Shown: positions 32,985 to 41,396, counted from the first letter of the stretch. The stretch: 64,000 nucleotides of DNA from Streptomyces griseicoloratus (GCF_014534645.1 NZ_JACVQF010000238.1:186001-250000), one strand, 5' to 3'. Notes: generated by a model from the sequence alone, not told the origin. Made by a program: numbers and translations.

Positions 32985-33968
32985 GTGTCTTCCAGCAGGC
33001 CCGGCGACGACAGCCCGTCCAGACTCCAGCTCGTGCGCCGTTCGCTGAGCACGTGGAAACCGCGCATCATCAAAGGATTGCTGGCCCTGGTCGTGGTGCT
33101 CGGAGTGGCTGCCGAGATCATCGAGCCGCTGGGAGACGTACTCAAGGGACAAGGCTTCATAGGCGGCTCCTTCGCGGCACTCGTGGCGCTCGTCCTCTTC
33201 GACGCCGTGAGCGAATCCGAGCCGCGGGAAGTATCGGGCGTCTACGTTCTCGCCGATCTGGAAGAACTCGGCCCGCCGGCCGCGGAGGCATTCGAGGCCC
33301 GGAACGTTCGAGTGGATTTCTCGGGTTTCAGCATGCAGACGCTACTCGGCCTGCTCAGACCCTCCCTCACGAGACTGGGTGATCAGAAGACGGGCACCCA
33401 GGAGCTGACGCTTCGCCTTGTCGTCGCCCACCTCAACCTGCCCCTCAGCCTCCCGGGAAAGCTCGAGCCCGCACCCGACGCCGCCGGTCTCCCCGCACGG
33501 ACCCACTACTTCGGGGATTCGCCGGAGAACCGCGAACGCATGCGCGAAGAATTCACCAGACGCAACTGGAACGAACTCAAAGAACTCCTGGACCGGGTGC
33601 ATGAAAGAAATCCGCACATCGCCATATCGTGCGAAGTGCGAGAATCACCGCACGTACCCGAGAGGAAACTCTACATATTCAACCAGGAGAAAGTCTTCTC
33701 CGCACCGTACGGAATACGAAGCAGGACGATCGACTGGCGGGGGCATTCCATCCAGATCCTCGACACCGAAGGCTACGGCGCCAGATACGGAAACGCGCGC
33801 ATCATCGGATGGGACCGGAGAACCGTCTCTCGCTCGACGCAGGAGATCGCCGAACATCACATGGAGTGGCACCGGAACCTCTGGGACACCCTGGAGTACG
33901 TGAAACCCGAAAGGCCCGTCCTGGACGATCCCCGCTGGGTGCCACCGGAAGAGCGACCGGCCGGCTGA
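32985..33968 (+). CDS. Membrane-anchored protein with DevA-type sensor domain
   Basis: A 327-residue protein. Two transmembrane helices (about 29-47 and 58-75) replace the GntR DNA-binding domain. From about residue 135 onward it parallels the DevA/DevE effector domain: LRLVVAHLNLPLSLP (compare FRVLMPSRDINLAFP), RKLYIFNQEKVFSAPYGIRSR (compare VKLYLLNGEEALLGYYMLTRR), and WHRNLWDTLEYV at the end (compare WFDALWETITT). GTG start after AGGGGGTAGAG. I infer a membrane-tethered receptor or decoy for the same ligand the GntR proteins sense. It converges on a GntR gene six bases away. Confidence 0.7.
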   Translation: MSSSRPGDDSPSRLQLVRRSLSTWKPRIIKGLLALVVVLGVAAEIIEPLGDVLKGQGFIGGSFAALVALVLFDAVSESEPREVSGVYVLADLEELGPPAAEAFEARNVRVDFSGFSMQTLLGLLRPSLTRLGDQKTGTQELTLRLVVAHLNLPLSLPGKLEPAPDAAGLPARTHYFGDSPENRERMREEFTRRNWNELKELLDRVHERNPHIAISCEVRESPHVPERKLYIFNQEKVFSAPYGIRSRTIDWRGHSIQILDTEGYGARYGNARIIGWDRRTVSRSTQEIAEHHMEWHRNLWDTLEYVKPERPVLDDPRWVPPEERPAG

Positions 33969-33973
33969 CCGCG

Positions 33974-34843
33974 TCACTCCTCGGCCAAGAGGTCCCAGAC
34001 AGAGTCGAACCAGGCCTGCATGCTCTCGACGAAGGCCGAACCCGGCGAGTTGGGATCGGCGTCCTTCACGTGGTGCGTCAACCTCGCTCCCAGGCCGAGC
34101 ACGTCGTACGCGTCGATGGTCTCCCCGCCGTCCAGAACGATGGTCCGTTCGATCACCTCGTACGGGCCGTGCAGCGCTTCCACCCCGTTGATCACGTAGA
34201 GCTTGAAGGCCGGGGTCAAGGGGGCGTGGCGGATCTTCAGTTCCACCGACGGCACCAGCTGCTCCCTCTCCAGCTCGCGCAGCGCCTCGCACAGGGACTC
34301 CGAGTGCCGTCGCGTGATGTGCCGCAGGCGGTGCCGCAATCGCCCGTTGTCCCTGTCGTGCTTGGCCCGCGGATAGGGCAGGGGCAGCGACTCGGACGGC
34401 AGGAGCATCCGCAGAGCGATGCGCCGCGGAGCGATGGAGCCCGTCCGGATGCGCTCCGCCTGCAGCCGGATGTGCGCGTCCAGCGATTCGGAGGTCAGTG
34501 TGTACACGTCCAGTGTGATCTCGGGCTGCTCGAACGCCTCGCTGATCAGGGGGCCCAGCGTCAGGGGACGACGCGACCTGGTGGCCTTGGGCGTCGAGGA
34601 CTGGACGCGCCCGCACTTGACCACCCGGGCCCGGCTGCCCCGCCGGTTGTCGATCCAGCCCTCGTTGCCCAGTTCCCGGATCACGTGCTGGAGAGTTTCC
34701 CGGGAGGCGCCGAACTCCTGCGCGAGCTCTTGCTGCGAGGGCAGGAAGGCGCCCAGCGGATACGTCCCGTCGGCCAGTCTCAACCGCAGAGCCTCGGCGA
34801 CTCGCCGGAACTCCCCGCCGCCCCCGCTCCCCTTGGCAGTCAC
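33974..34843 (-). CDS. GntR-family regulator, third DevA paralogue
   Basis: A 289-residue protein. The N-terminal GntR winged helix (VAEALRLRLADGTYPLGAFLPSQQELAQEFGASRETLQHVIRELG) is followed by the DevA-type effector domain (IALRMLLPSESLPLPYP; KLYVINGVEALHGPYEVIERT; AWFDSVWDLLAEE). TACGTT six bases before the GTG suggests a leaderless start. It sits between the membrane sensor (convergent) and devB (upstream, same strand). Its distinct short upstream region lacks the GTTGG-N3-CCAAC repeat of devA and devE. Confidence 0.82.
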   Translation of the reverse strand: MTAKGSGGGGEFRRVAEALRLRLADGTYPLGAFLPSQQELAQEFGASRETLQHVIRELGNEGWIDNRRGSRARVVKCGRVQSSTPKATRSRRPLTLGPLISEAFEQPEITLDVYTLTSESLDAHIRLQAERIRTGSIAPRRIALRMLLPSESLPLPYPRAKHDRDNGRLRHRLRHITRRHSESLCEALRELEREQLVPSVELKIRHAPLTPAFKLYVINGVEALHGPYEVIERTIVLDGGETIDAYDVLGLGARLTHHVKDADPNSPGSAFVESMQAWFDSVWDLLAEE

Positions 34844-34915
34844 GCCTCGAACGTACCGCTGGCGATCTGCCGGTAAACGGCCTGGGGACGGGCACGTGCC
34901 CGCCCTTCCTTGCGG

Positions 34916-35644
34916 CTACCTCCGCAGCAGGGCCAGCACCGGCTCCAGCGACCCCACCACGACGTCCGCCCCGGCCTGCTGCAGCAGCTTGGTCTTGCGT
35001 TCGTCGCGGCCGTAGCCGAGGAAGGGGACGCCGGCCCGGTGGGCTGCCTGGCAGTCCGACGGGGAGTCGCCGATGAACAGTGCGGCGGACGGCGCGGCCC
35101 CCATCGCGTTGAGGGCCCGGTGGAGGGTGTGCGGGTCCGGTTTGAGCAGCCGCAGTTCCCGGGTGCGGCCGTAGATGTGCGGGGTGAAGCTCGGCAGCAG
35201 GCCCCGGCCGTCCAGGTAGGCGCGCACGACGCGCGCGGAGTTGTTGGTGGCGACGGCCAGCCGTACGCCCACGGCAGTCCAGGTCCGGATCAGCGGGTCG
35301 GCGTACGCGGTCGGCATGGCGGACGCGGTGGCCCGCAGTTCCTCCTGGGTGAGACGTTCCTCCAGCTCCTCGACCAGGTCGCTGTGCGGATGCCGGCGGT
35401 CGACCGCGCGCAGCACCGCGTGGGGGTCCGGGGACTCCCGCTCCTTCTCCGTCAGCAGCCCGCACAGTCCGCGCCGCTCCAGCCAGGCGACGAGGTCGGC
35501 CGCGACCCCTTCCGCCCGGTGCCCGGCGAACAGGCGGCAGATCGGCCCGTCGAAGTCCCAGAGCACGAAACGGGCGCCGCTCACCAGCCGCCCGAGATTC
35601 CCCGTGGCCGACCCCGGCCCGGTCCGCGTCGTATCAGAAGTCAC
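34916..35644 (-). CDS. devB: HAD-family phosphatase DevB
   Basis: A 242-residue HAD hydrolase: Asp30/Asp32 in VLWDFDGPICRLF, motif II VATNN, Lys in LLKPDPHTLH, motif IV IGDSPSDCQ. The GTG start overlaps the devA stop by one base (TAGTG), the devA-devB operon described in S. coelicolor development. The phosphorylated substrate is unknown. The 1-base coupling argues for balanced production with the regulator. Confidence 0.85.
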   Translation of the reverse strand: MTSDTTRTGPGSATGNLGRLVSGARFVLWDFDGPICRLFAGHRAEGVAADLVAWLERRGLCGLLTEKERESPDPHAVLRAVDRRHPHSDLVEELEERLTQEELRATASAMPTAYADPLIRTWTAVGVRLAVATNNSARVVRAYLDGRGLLPSFTPHIYGRTRELRLLKPDPHTLHRALNAMGAAPSAALFIGDSPSDCQAAHRAGVPFLGYGRDERKTKLLQQAGADVVVGSLEPVLALLRR

Positions 35645-36549
35645 TAGGAGAGTGTCATGTCCGTGGTGATGGTTTCCCAGAGGGCGTCGAACCACTTCTG
35701 GGATTCCTCCACGAAGACCGCGTCGCGGTGCCCGGCCCGCTTGAGGAAGGAGAACAGCAGGGACTGGGAGCCGAGGGCGTCGTACATCTCCAGGTTCCGG
35801 CTCTCCCACTCCTCCTCCCGCCTGGTGAGCATGTAGTAGCCGAGGAGGGCCTCCTCGCCGTTGAGCAGGTAGAGCTTCACCGGCGGGGTGAAGGGCAGTG
35901 CGCGGAAGGTGACGTGCACGTCGATGTGGTGGGTGGAGCGCACGGCGTGCAGGTTGTGCTGGAGCACCTGGGCCTGGGCGTTGCGCATCTGCAGCCACCG
36001 CTGGTGGACCGGGTCCGGCTCGGCGTGGTCCTGGACCGGCACGGGGTCCGGCTCGGCATGGTCCTCGACCAGCACCGGGAAGGCCAGGTTGATGTCCCGG
36101 GACGGCATCAGGACGCGGAAGTCGATGGAGTCGGGGCGGATACGGCCCTCGTGGATCAGCCGCAGCGGCTCGCTGAGCGCCAGCATCAGCGTCTCGGACG
36201 TGTGGCACACGACGTCCACCCGCACGCGCGGCACCGAGAACGCCTCCGACAGCCGCGGCCCCAGGGCCACCATGGTCGGCAGCGGCTCACCCCGGGCCGG
36301 AGCGGGCTCGGCGATGCGCGGGGGGCTGCCCTTGCTGACGTTGGTGAGCAGCCCGTCGTCCTGGAGTGCCCGCAGGGCCTGCCGGACGGTGCCGCGCTCG
36401 ACTCCGAACTCCTCGGCGAGTTCGGCCTGGGTGGGCAGGCGGTCGCCCGCCTTGAGGTCTCCGACGCGGATCCGTTCCCGCAGGGTGTCGGCGATCTCCT
36501 GGGGCGAGAGCCTTCTGCTGCCGTCCACGGCCACGTTCTCCTGGGTCAC
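35644..36549 (-). CDS. devA: GntR-family developmental regulator DevA
   Basis: A 301-residue protein. The GntR winged helix (SPQEIADTLRERIRVGDLKAGDRLPTQAELAEEFGVERGTVRQALRAL) is followed by an effector domain ending WFDALWETIT. A tandem duplication of about 11 residues (VEDHAEPDPVP then VQDHAEPDPVH) interrupts the effector domain at the point where the paralogues have a variable loop. The start is the GTG at 36549, six bases after TAGCGT, a leaderless arrangement. In S. coelicolor devA is needed for normal aerial development. It diverges from a small membrane protein gene. Confidence 0.86.
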   Translation of the reverse strand: MTQENVAVDGSRRLSPQEIADTLRERIRVGDLKAGDRLPTQAELAEEFGVERGTVRQALRALQDDGLLTNVSKGSPPRIAEPAPARGEPLPTMVALGPRLSEAFSVPRVRVDVVCHTSETLMLALSEPLRLIHEGRIRPDSIDFRVLMPSRDINLAFPVLVEDHAEPDPVPVQDHAEPDPVHQRWLQMRNAQAQVLQHNLHAVRSTHHIDVHVTFRALPFTPPVKLYLLNGEEALLGYYMLTRREEEWESRNLEMYDALGSQSLLFSFLKRAGHRDAVFVEESQKWFDALWETITTDMTLS

Positions 36550-36555
36550 GACCAA

Positions 36556-36561
36556 ACGCTA
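36556..36561 (-). promoter_or_regulatory. devA leaderless -10 hexamer TAGCGT
   Basis: TAGCGT-TTGGTC-GTG on the minus strand. devE has the same six-base spacer TTGGTC between its hexamer and GTG. Confidence 0.6.
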
Positions 36562-36635
36562 CAACTCCGACCTACCTAACGGGAGTTGTTTGAAACTTGT
36601 TTATAAGTAGCTGCCAAGTGGGGACAACATACTCA

Positions 36636-36652
36636 GAGTTGGTTGCCAACTC
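36636..36652. promoter_or_regulatory. Inverted repeat in the devA / small membrane gene intergenic region
   Basis: GAGTTGG-TTG-CCAACTC is a perfect 7+3+7 repeat. A further AAGTTGG half-site lies at 36657-36663, and a second palindrome GGAAGT-TTC-ACTTCC at 36665-36679. It parallels the AAGTTGG-CAG-CCAACTT site upstream of devE. Confidence 0.7.
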
Positions 36653-36694
36653 GGACAAGTTGGCGGAAGTTTCACTTCCGAAGGGGGAAAGACC

Positions 36695-36883
36695 ATGCCC
36701 GTTCTCGCCCTCGTCACCGCGGTCCTCGTCGTCGCCTTCGAACAGCTCGTCCAGTGGAGGTACGGCGCGACCGGACTCATCGGCCTGGCCCTGCTCACCG
36801 TGGGCCTCAAGGCCAAGAGCCCGTCGGTCAGTTCGGCCGGCGCGGTGCTGCTGGCCCTGCTGGTCGCGGGGCCCGCCCTCTGA
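36695..36883 (+). CDS. Small two-helix membrane protein (62 aa), paralogue of 38020-38205
   Basis: Two hydrophobic helices (LALVTAVLVVAFEQLVQW; LIGLALLTVGLKA) are followed by a third hydrophobic stretch at the C terminus. FEQLVQWRYG is shared with the gene at 38020, FEQLVQWKYG. The ATG follows a purine-rich AAGGGGGAAAG. It is divergent from devA with an inverted repeat between, so DevA probably controls it. Function unknown. Confidence 0.75.
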   Translation: MPVLALVTAVLVVAFEQLVQWRYGATGLIGLALLTVGLKAKSPSVSSAGAVLLALLVAGPAL

Positions 36884-36922
36884 AGGAACAGTGCCGCGCG
36901 GACCACCCGCCGCGGGAGACGT

Positions 36923-37828
36923 TCAGGACGTGAGCAGCAGCTCCGAACTGATCGTCTCCCACAGTGCGTCGAACCACCGGCGCGACTGCTCCACGAACGC
37001 CGTGTCCCGCAGCCCGGCCCCCCGCTCGAAGGCGAAGAGCACCGACCGGGTGCCCTCCGCGTCGTACATCTCCAGCCGCTCCTGGTCGAACTCCTGCTCG
37101 CGCCGCGTCAGGGTGTAGTAGGCGAAGAGCGACTCCACGCCGTTGAGCAGGTACAGCTTCACCGGGGGCGTGAAGGGCAGCGCCCGGAAGGAGACGCGCA
37201 CGTCGATGCCGTGCGTCGCGCGCAGCGCCAGCAGGTTGTGCCGGAGCACCTGGCCCTGGGCGTTGCGCATGGCCAGCCACCGCCGGTGGACGGGGTCGCC
37301 GCCGCCCCGGCCGGCCACCGGGACCGGGAAGGCGAGGTCGATGTCCCGGCTCGGCAGCAGCACCCGGACGTCGATCTTGGCCGGTTTCCGACGCCCGGCG
37401 TGGATCTGGCGCAGCGGTTCGCCGAGGGCGAGCGTGAGGGAGACCGAGGTCAGGCACAGGGCGTCGATCCGGACGTGCTGGGCGGCGAAGGCGGAGGCGA
37501 TCCGGGGCGCGAGGGCGACCGTGGTGGGCAGGGGCGGCGCCCCCGGGCCGGTCAGGGCCTTGTCGAGGTCGGGGACGACGGTCGCCGGACTCCCCTTGGT
37601 CACATTGGTGAGCAGGTGCTCCGACTGCAGGATGCGCAGGGCCTGCCGGACGGCGCCGCGCTCCACGCCGAACTCCTCGGCCAGCTGGGCCTGCGTGGGC
37701 ATGCGCCGGCCCGGGGGCAGCGCCCCGGACCTGATCCGGGCCCGCAGCTCGTCGGCCACCTCGCGATGGGTCCTCTGCGGCGGCTGCGGTCTCTTCCGTC
37801 CGTTGACGGAGGCGTGTTCCGGCTCCAC
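36923..37828 (-). CDS. devE: GntR-family developmental regulator DevE
   Basis: A 301-residue paralogue of DevA, same length and architecture: winged helix (REVADELRARIRSGALPPGRRMPTQAQLAEEFGVERGAVRQAL), then effector domain (IDVRVLLPSRDIDLAFPV; VKLYLLNGVESLFAYYTLTRRE; RWFDALWETI). It lacks the DHAEPDPV repeat. GTG start six bases after TACTGT. Published work on duplicated devA-like genes in S. coelicolor describes such a second copy with a distinct developmental role; I assign the name from that context and gene order. Confidence 0.78.
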   Translation of the reverse strand: MEPEHASVNGRKRPQPPQRTHREVADELRARIRSGALPPGRRMPTQAQLAEEFGVERGAVRQALRILQSEHLLTNVTKGSPATVVPDLDKALTGPGAPPLPTTVALAPRIASAFAAQHVRIDALCLTSVSLTLALGEPLRQIHAGRRKPAKIDVRVLLPSRDIDLAFPVPVAGRGGGDPVHRRWLAMRNAQGQVLRHNLLALRATHGIDVRVSFRALPFTPPVKLYLLNGVESLFAYYTLTRREQEFDQERLEMYDAEGTRSVLFAFERGAGLRDTAFVEQSRRWFDALWETISSELLLTS

Positions 37829-37834
37829 GACCAA

Positions 37835-37840
37835 ACAGTA
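37835..37840 (-). promoter_or_regulatory. devE leaderless -10 hexamer TACTGT
   Basis: TACTGT-TTGGTC-GTG on the minus strand, same layout as devA. Confidence 0.6.
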
Positions 37841-37914
37841 CAACTTCCCGCCATCTTTAGGCAGTTCGCGGAAAGGTGGTTATGAGTCGCTTCCAAGCGG
37901 AGATAAGTACAGTG

Positions 37915-37931
37915 AAGTTGGCAGCCAACTT
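37915..37931. promoter_or_regulatory. Inverted repeat in the devE / small membrane gene intergenic region
   Basis: AAGTTGG-CAG-CCAACTT is a perfect 7+3+7 repeat with the same GTTGG-N3-CCAAC core as the devA site. It lies about 75 bases above the devE hexamer and about 90 bases before the divergent small gene. Confidence 0.7.
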
Positions 37932-38019
37932 GAGCAACGTGGTCAGCTCCCGGAAGGGTTGGCCACCACGGTGACAGTTGGGGCCGTCCCACGGGGGAAC
38001 GGTCCGAAGGGGGACCACC

Positions 38020-38205
38020 ATGCCGCTCATCGCCGTCGTCGTCGCCGCTCTGGCCATCGGGTTCGAGCAGCTCGTGCAATGGAAGTACGGGCCGATGGGA
38101 ATCATCGCCTTCGTCGCGCTCTCCATCGGCATCAAGGCGAAGAACACCATGATCGGCGGTGTGGGCGCGGTGATCCTCGTGATGCTGCTCGCACAGTCCG
38201 GCTGA
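38020..38205 (+). CDS. Small membrane protein (61 aa), paralogue of 36695-36883
   Basis: Helix one (LIAVVVAALAIGFEQLVQW), a short loop, then two hydrophobic stretches (GIIAFVALSIGIKA; GGVGAVILVMLLA). The shared FEQLVQW and (I/L)K AK motifs show duplication with the neighbour gene, together with the regulator. The ATG follows GAAGGGGGACC; an upstream in-frame ATG at 37978 is less likely. Confidence 0.75.
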   Translation: MPLIAVVVAALAIGFEQLVQWKYGPMGIIAFVALSIGIKAKNTMIGGVGAVILVMLLAQSG

Positions 38206-38353
38206 ACCGACGGACCTGCCGGCCGGGCCCCCCATCCGGAGGGGAGCCGGGAGCCCGGCCGCGCAGGCGCACCACCGCACAACAACCACAACCACAACTG
38301 AAGAGCACGCTACGGATGCACACACCCGTCGCCGTCAGAAGGGAGCAGCGACC

Positions 38354-39610
38354 TCAGAACAGGTCCGGGCACCAAGGCCGCCTGGACGTACGCAGCAGGG
38401 CGTCGGCCACTCGGGCGGCGCCCGCTCGTTCTTCCCGGACCCGGCCCAGCGCCGCCAGCCGCACCGCCGACTCGTCGCCCAGCCAGAGAGCCGCCAACTC
38501 CGCCACGCCGAGCACGAGATCGGCGCTCCGCGTCGTCGGCGTGCAGGACGCCCCCGTCTCCGACGCCTCCAGCCGCCACCGGCCCCCGGTCAGCCGGTCC
38601 CGGTCCTCGACCTCCAGCACCAGCGACCCCGTACCGCCGTACGTCCGCGACTCCAGCGCCCGTACGACGTCCAGGATCCGCACCCACAGCCAGTCCGCCT
38701 GCGTGGTGATCCTCGCCGCGCGCGGGTCCGGCAGCAGGTGCGGGAGCAGGTCGTCCGGGGCGCGCCAGCCGCTCTTGACCGTCACGACCCAGTCGATCGA
38801 GCACAGATACCGCCACAGGGCGCGCTCGGCCGCCGGGGTCGTGCCCAGCAGCCAGTCGACGGTCGCCGTGTTCAGCGGCTGCTTGGCGTCGCCCCACCGG
38901 TCGTCCGCCCGGTACGACACCATGCCCTCGACCTCGCCGGCCGCCGAGCGGTAGACGGCGTAGAAGGGCTCGCGCCAGGGGGAGCCGTCCATGCTCAGGA
39001 CGCCGGTCCTGGTCTGCCACCACAGCTCGGCCCGGCTGACCGCACCCGGCTGCGCCCGGCGCAGCCGCTCGTGCAGCTCGGGGCCGAGCTTGCGGACGTC
39101 CTCGCCGTCGACGAGGTCGATCCGGCCGCCGTCCTCCGGGGCCGCCCAGCGGGGGTCGAGGCCGGCGCGGGGCACGTCGACCGTCCACTCGGCCATCGTG
39201 GTGGCCGGGCCGAAGCCGTACCGTCCGTAGATCGGGTACTCGGCCGCGATCAGCGTCGCGACGACGTCCCCGCGCTCCTTCGCCGCCGCCAGGTCCTGCG
39301 CCATCATGCGGGTGAGCAGGCCGCGGCGGCGGTGCGTCGGGCTGACGGTGACGTTCGAGACGGCGTCGGCCGGGACGAGGGCGCCGCCCACGGCCGTGAG
39401 CTCCTGCGCGAAGGACCGGAAGGTCGCCACGCACCGGTCGCCGTCGAAGGCGCCGAGGAGGCGGCCGGGGACGAACTGGTTGCGGCGGGCCCGCAACAGC
39501 TCCTCGCTGATCGCGGGCGCCTGGAGGAACCCGGTGTTCAGGGCGCGGTTCCAGTCGGGGAACTCGGCCTCGGTGATGGGACGGACGTCGATGTCGGCAC
39601 TGCGGGTCAT
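38354..39610 (-). CDS. Eis-like GNAT N-acetyltransferase
   Basis: A 418-residue three-domain acetyltransferase. The N-terminal GNAT fold has the acetyl-CoA loop [15 protein letters not shown]; a central degenerate GNAT domain and a C-terminal SCP2/sterol-carrier-like domain ([16 protein letters not shown]) follow, ending in a free carboxylate PWCPDLF. That C-terminal Phe is the family's general base. Mycobacterial Eis acetylates aminoglycosides at several positions. The ATG at 39610 is chosen over 39637. Physiological substrate unknown. Confidence 0.85.
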   Translation of the reverse strand: MTRSADIDVRPITEAEFPDWNRALNTGFLQAPAISEELLRARRNQFVPGRLLGAFDGDRCVATFRSFAQELTAVGGALVPADAVSNVTVSPTHRRRGLLTRMMAQDLAAAKERGDVVATLIAAEYPIYGRYGFGPATTMAEWTVDVPRAGLDPRWAAPEDGGRIDLVDGEDVRKLGPELHERLRRAQPGAVSRAELWWQTRTGVLSMDGSPWREPFYAVYRSAAGEVEGMVSYRADDRWGDAKQPLNTATVDWLLGTTPAAERALWRYLCSIDWVVTVKSGWRAPDDLLPHLLPDPRAARITTQADWLWVRILDVVRALESRTYGGTGSLVLEVEDRDRLTGGRWRLEASETGASCTPTTRSADLVLGVAELAALWLGDESAVRLAALGRVREERAGAARVADALLRTSRRPWCPDLF

Positions 39611-39671
39611 GGGCTCACGGTAGGTCGGCGAGGGCACCGGCGTCGCGGGAATTCCCGTCCCGGCCGCCCGC

Positions 39672-40670
39672 TCAGAAGGCCGCCCGGATCTCCCCCACCT
39701 CGCGGCCGCCGCCCAGCAGCGGGGCGCGGCCGATCCGCTCCACCACCGGGGCGTCGACGCCCATCAGCGTCAGCGCGCGGGCCAGCACCGGGCCCAGCGT
39801 CCGCGTCGCCCCGTCCTCCACCTTGAAGGCCAGGGCACGGCCGTCCGGCAGGGCCACCGCCTGGACCGCCTCCGCGCCCATCTTGGACAGCGTGCCCGGC
39901 ATCTCGCGCATCAGCCAGGTGTCGGGACGGCGCGTACCGGCGACGTACTCGGGGTGGGCGCGCATCGCGTCGGCGACCCGGCGCTCGGGGGAGCCGGGCT
40001 CGGCGCCGGCGAAGGAGCGGTAGGCGCGGGCCAGCCCGACGAGGCTGATGGCCATCAGCGGCGCCCCGCACCCGTCCGTGCCGACGGCGGCGACGGGCTC
40101 GCCCGCCGCCTCTTCCACAACCCTGTGGATGAGGCGCTGGAGCGGGTGCTCCGGGTCGAGGTAGGTCTCCAGCGGCCAGCCGCGCTCCAGGCAGACGGCG
40201 AGCATCGCGGTGTGCTTGCCCGAGCAGTTCATGGTCACCCGGTCGGGCGCCGCGCCCGACGCCAGGTAGCCGTCCCGCTCCTCCGGGTCCAGTGGCAGGT
40301 CCGGCGGGCACTGCAGCTGCTGTGCGTCCAGCCCGTACTCGCAGAGCATCTTGTGCACCAGCTCACGGTGGAAGGCCTCGCCCGAGTGGCTCGCGGCGGC
40401 CAGCGCCAGCCGCTCCCCGGCGAGGTCCAGACCGGCCCGCAGGACGCCCGCCGCCTGCATCGGCTTGTTGGAGGAGCGCGGGAAGACCGGTGCCGTCACG
40501 TCCCCGAGCGCCAGCTCCACGGCTCCGTCGGCACCGAGGACGACCAGACTGCCCCGGTGCCGGCCCTCGACGAAGCCGGAGCGGACGACCTCGGCGAGGA
40601 CGGGCGGTGCGGCGGACGATATGGCGGACGGCGCGGACGAGGAGGTGGCGGCGGACGGGGACTCGGGCAT
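39672..40670 (-). CDS. L-asparaginase II family protein
   Basis: About 332 residues, related to the Rhizobium etli-type (class 3) asparaginase, not the classical bacterial enzyme. Family features: [33 protein letters not shown], the nucleophile region [22 protein letters not shown] with the zinc-site Cys, and [14 protein letters not shown]. It hydrolyses asparagine to aspartate and ammonia. It has an N-terminal low-complexity Ser/Ala segment. Start uncertain between ATG 40670 and GTG 40709. Confidence 0.85.
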   Translation of the reverse strand: MPESPSAATSSSAPSAISSAAPPVLAEVVRSGFVEGRHRGSLVVLGADGAVELALGDVTAPVFPRSSNKPMQAAGVLRAGLDLAGERLALAAASHSGEAFHRELVHKMLCEYGLDAQQLQCPPDLPLDPEERDGYLASGAAPDRVTMNCSGKHTAMLAVCLERGWPLETYLDPEHPLQRLIHRVVEEAAGEPVAAVGTDGCGAPLMAISLVGLARAYRSFAGAEPGSPERRVADAMRAHPEYVAGTRRPDTWLMREMPGTLSKMGAEAVQAVALPDGRALAFKVEDGATRTLGPVLARALTLMGVDAPVVERIGRAPLLGGGREVGEIRAAF

Positions 40671-40748
40671 CGGCGGTGGCCTTCCGGGCGGGGGACCCGT
40701 CGCGGACAAGGCCCGGGATCACCGGGTCCCCAGGGTCGGCTCCTGGCG

Positions 40749-41396
40749 TTACGCGAGCAGGTCGTCTACTTGTGCTTCCCCTTCACGGTACCGGCGTGCG
40801 ATTTCCGCGCTGCACTCGTCGGCGGTGCGCTGGAGCCGCTGCCGCCGCCGGGAGACCTGCTGCTCGTACCGCACGAGCCGGGCCATCGCCGTGTTCAGCT
40901 CCGGGTCGGTGCGGGCGCAGAGGTCCGACAGCTCCACCTCGCCGAGCATCTCCTCGGCCAGCTGCCGGTACTCCTCGCTCTGCGGGGTGCCCAGCGTCAC
41001 ATGACGGGCGGAGGAGCGCTGCCGGGCCGGGGCGTCGGTCAGGATCTCCGGCAGCCGCTCGACCACGGACGCCTCCGCGGTGTCCACCACGGACGCCGGC
41101 CCGCGCCGGGCCAGCTCCGCCCGCAGGATGTCGATCCGCCCCTGCAGCAGCCGCCGGACATAGCTGAGGTCGGCCTCCTCGCGCTGGGCGTCCCGGCGCA
41201 GGGTGCGCAGCTCGGACAGGCTCAGTGCGGTCAGGTCGTTCCTCTGGGGACATCCCCGGCCCGCGGAGCCCGGGACGGGATCCGGGGGCAGCTCCGGGCT
41301 GTCCGTGCGCTGCACGGGCGGCCGGGCCGTCTCCAGGCCCCCTGCGTAACTCAACGCGACAGCCACAGACGGCTGCCCCGTGCTCGGTGTGCTCAT
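40749..41396 (-). CDS. rsiG: Anti-sigma factor RsiG (c-di-GMP-dependent, antagonist of sigma WhiG)
   Basis: A 215-residue helical protein. Both c-di-GMP-binding signatures E(x3)S(x2)R(x3)Q(x3)D are intact: Glu74-Ser78-Arg81-Gln85-Asp89, and Glu178-Ser182-Arg185-Gln189-Asp193. In Streptomyces, RsiG loaded with a c-di-GMP dimer sequesters the sporulation sigma factor WhiG. The two motifs lie on antiparallel helices that form the coiled coil. The N terminus (1-50) is Pro/Ser-rich and disordered. It lies head-to-head with dtd. Confidence 0.93.
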   Translation of the reverse strand: MSTPSTGQPSVAVALSYAGGLETARPPVQRTDSPELPPDPVPGSAGRGCPQRNDLTALSLSELRTLRRDAQREEADLSYVRRLLQGRIDILRAELARRGPASVVDTAEASVVERLPEILTDAPARQRSSARHVTLGTPQSEEYRQLAEEMLGEVELSDLCARTDPELNTAMARLVRYEQQVSRRRQRLQRTADECSAEIARRYREGEAQVDDLLA

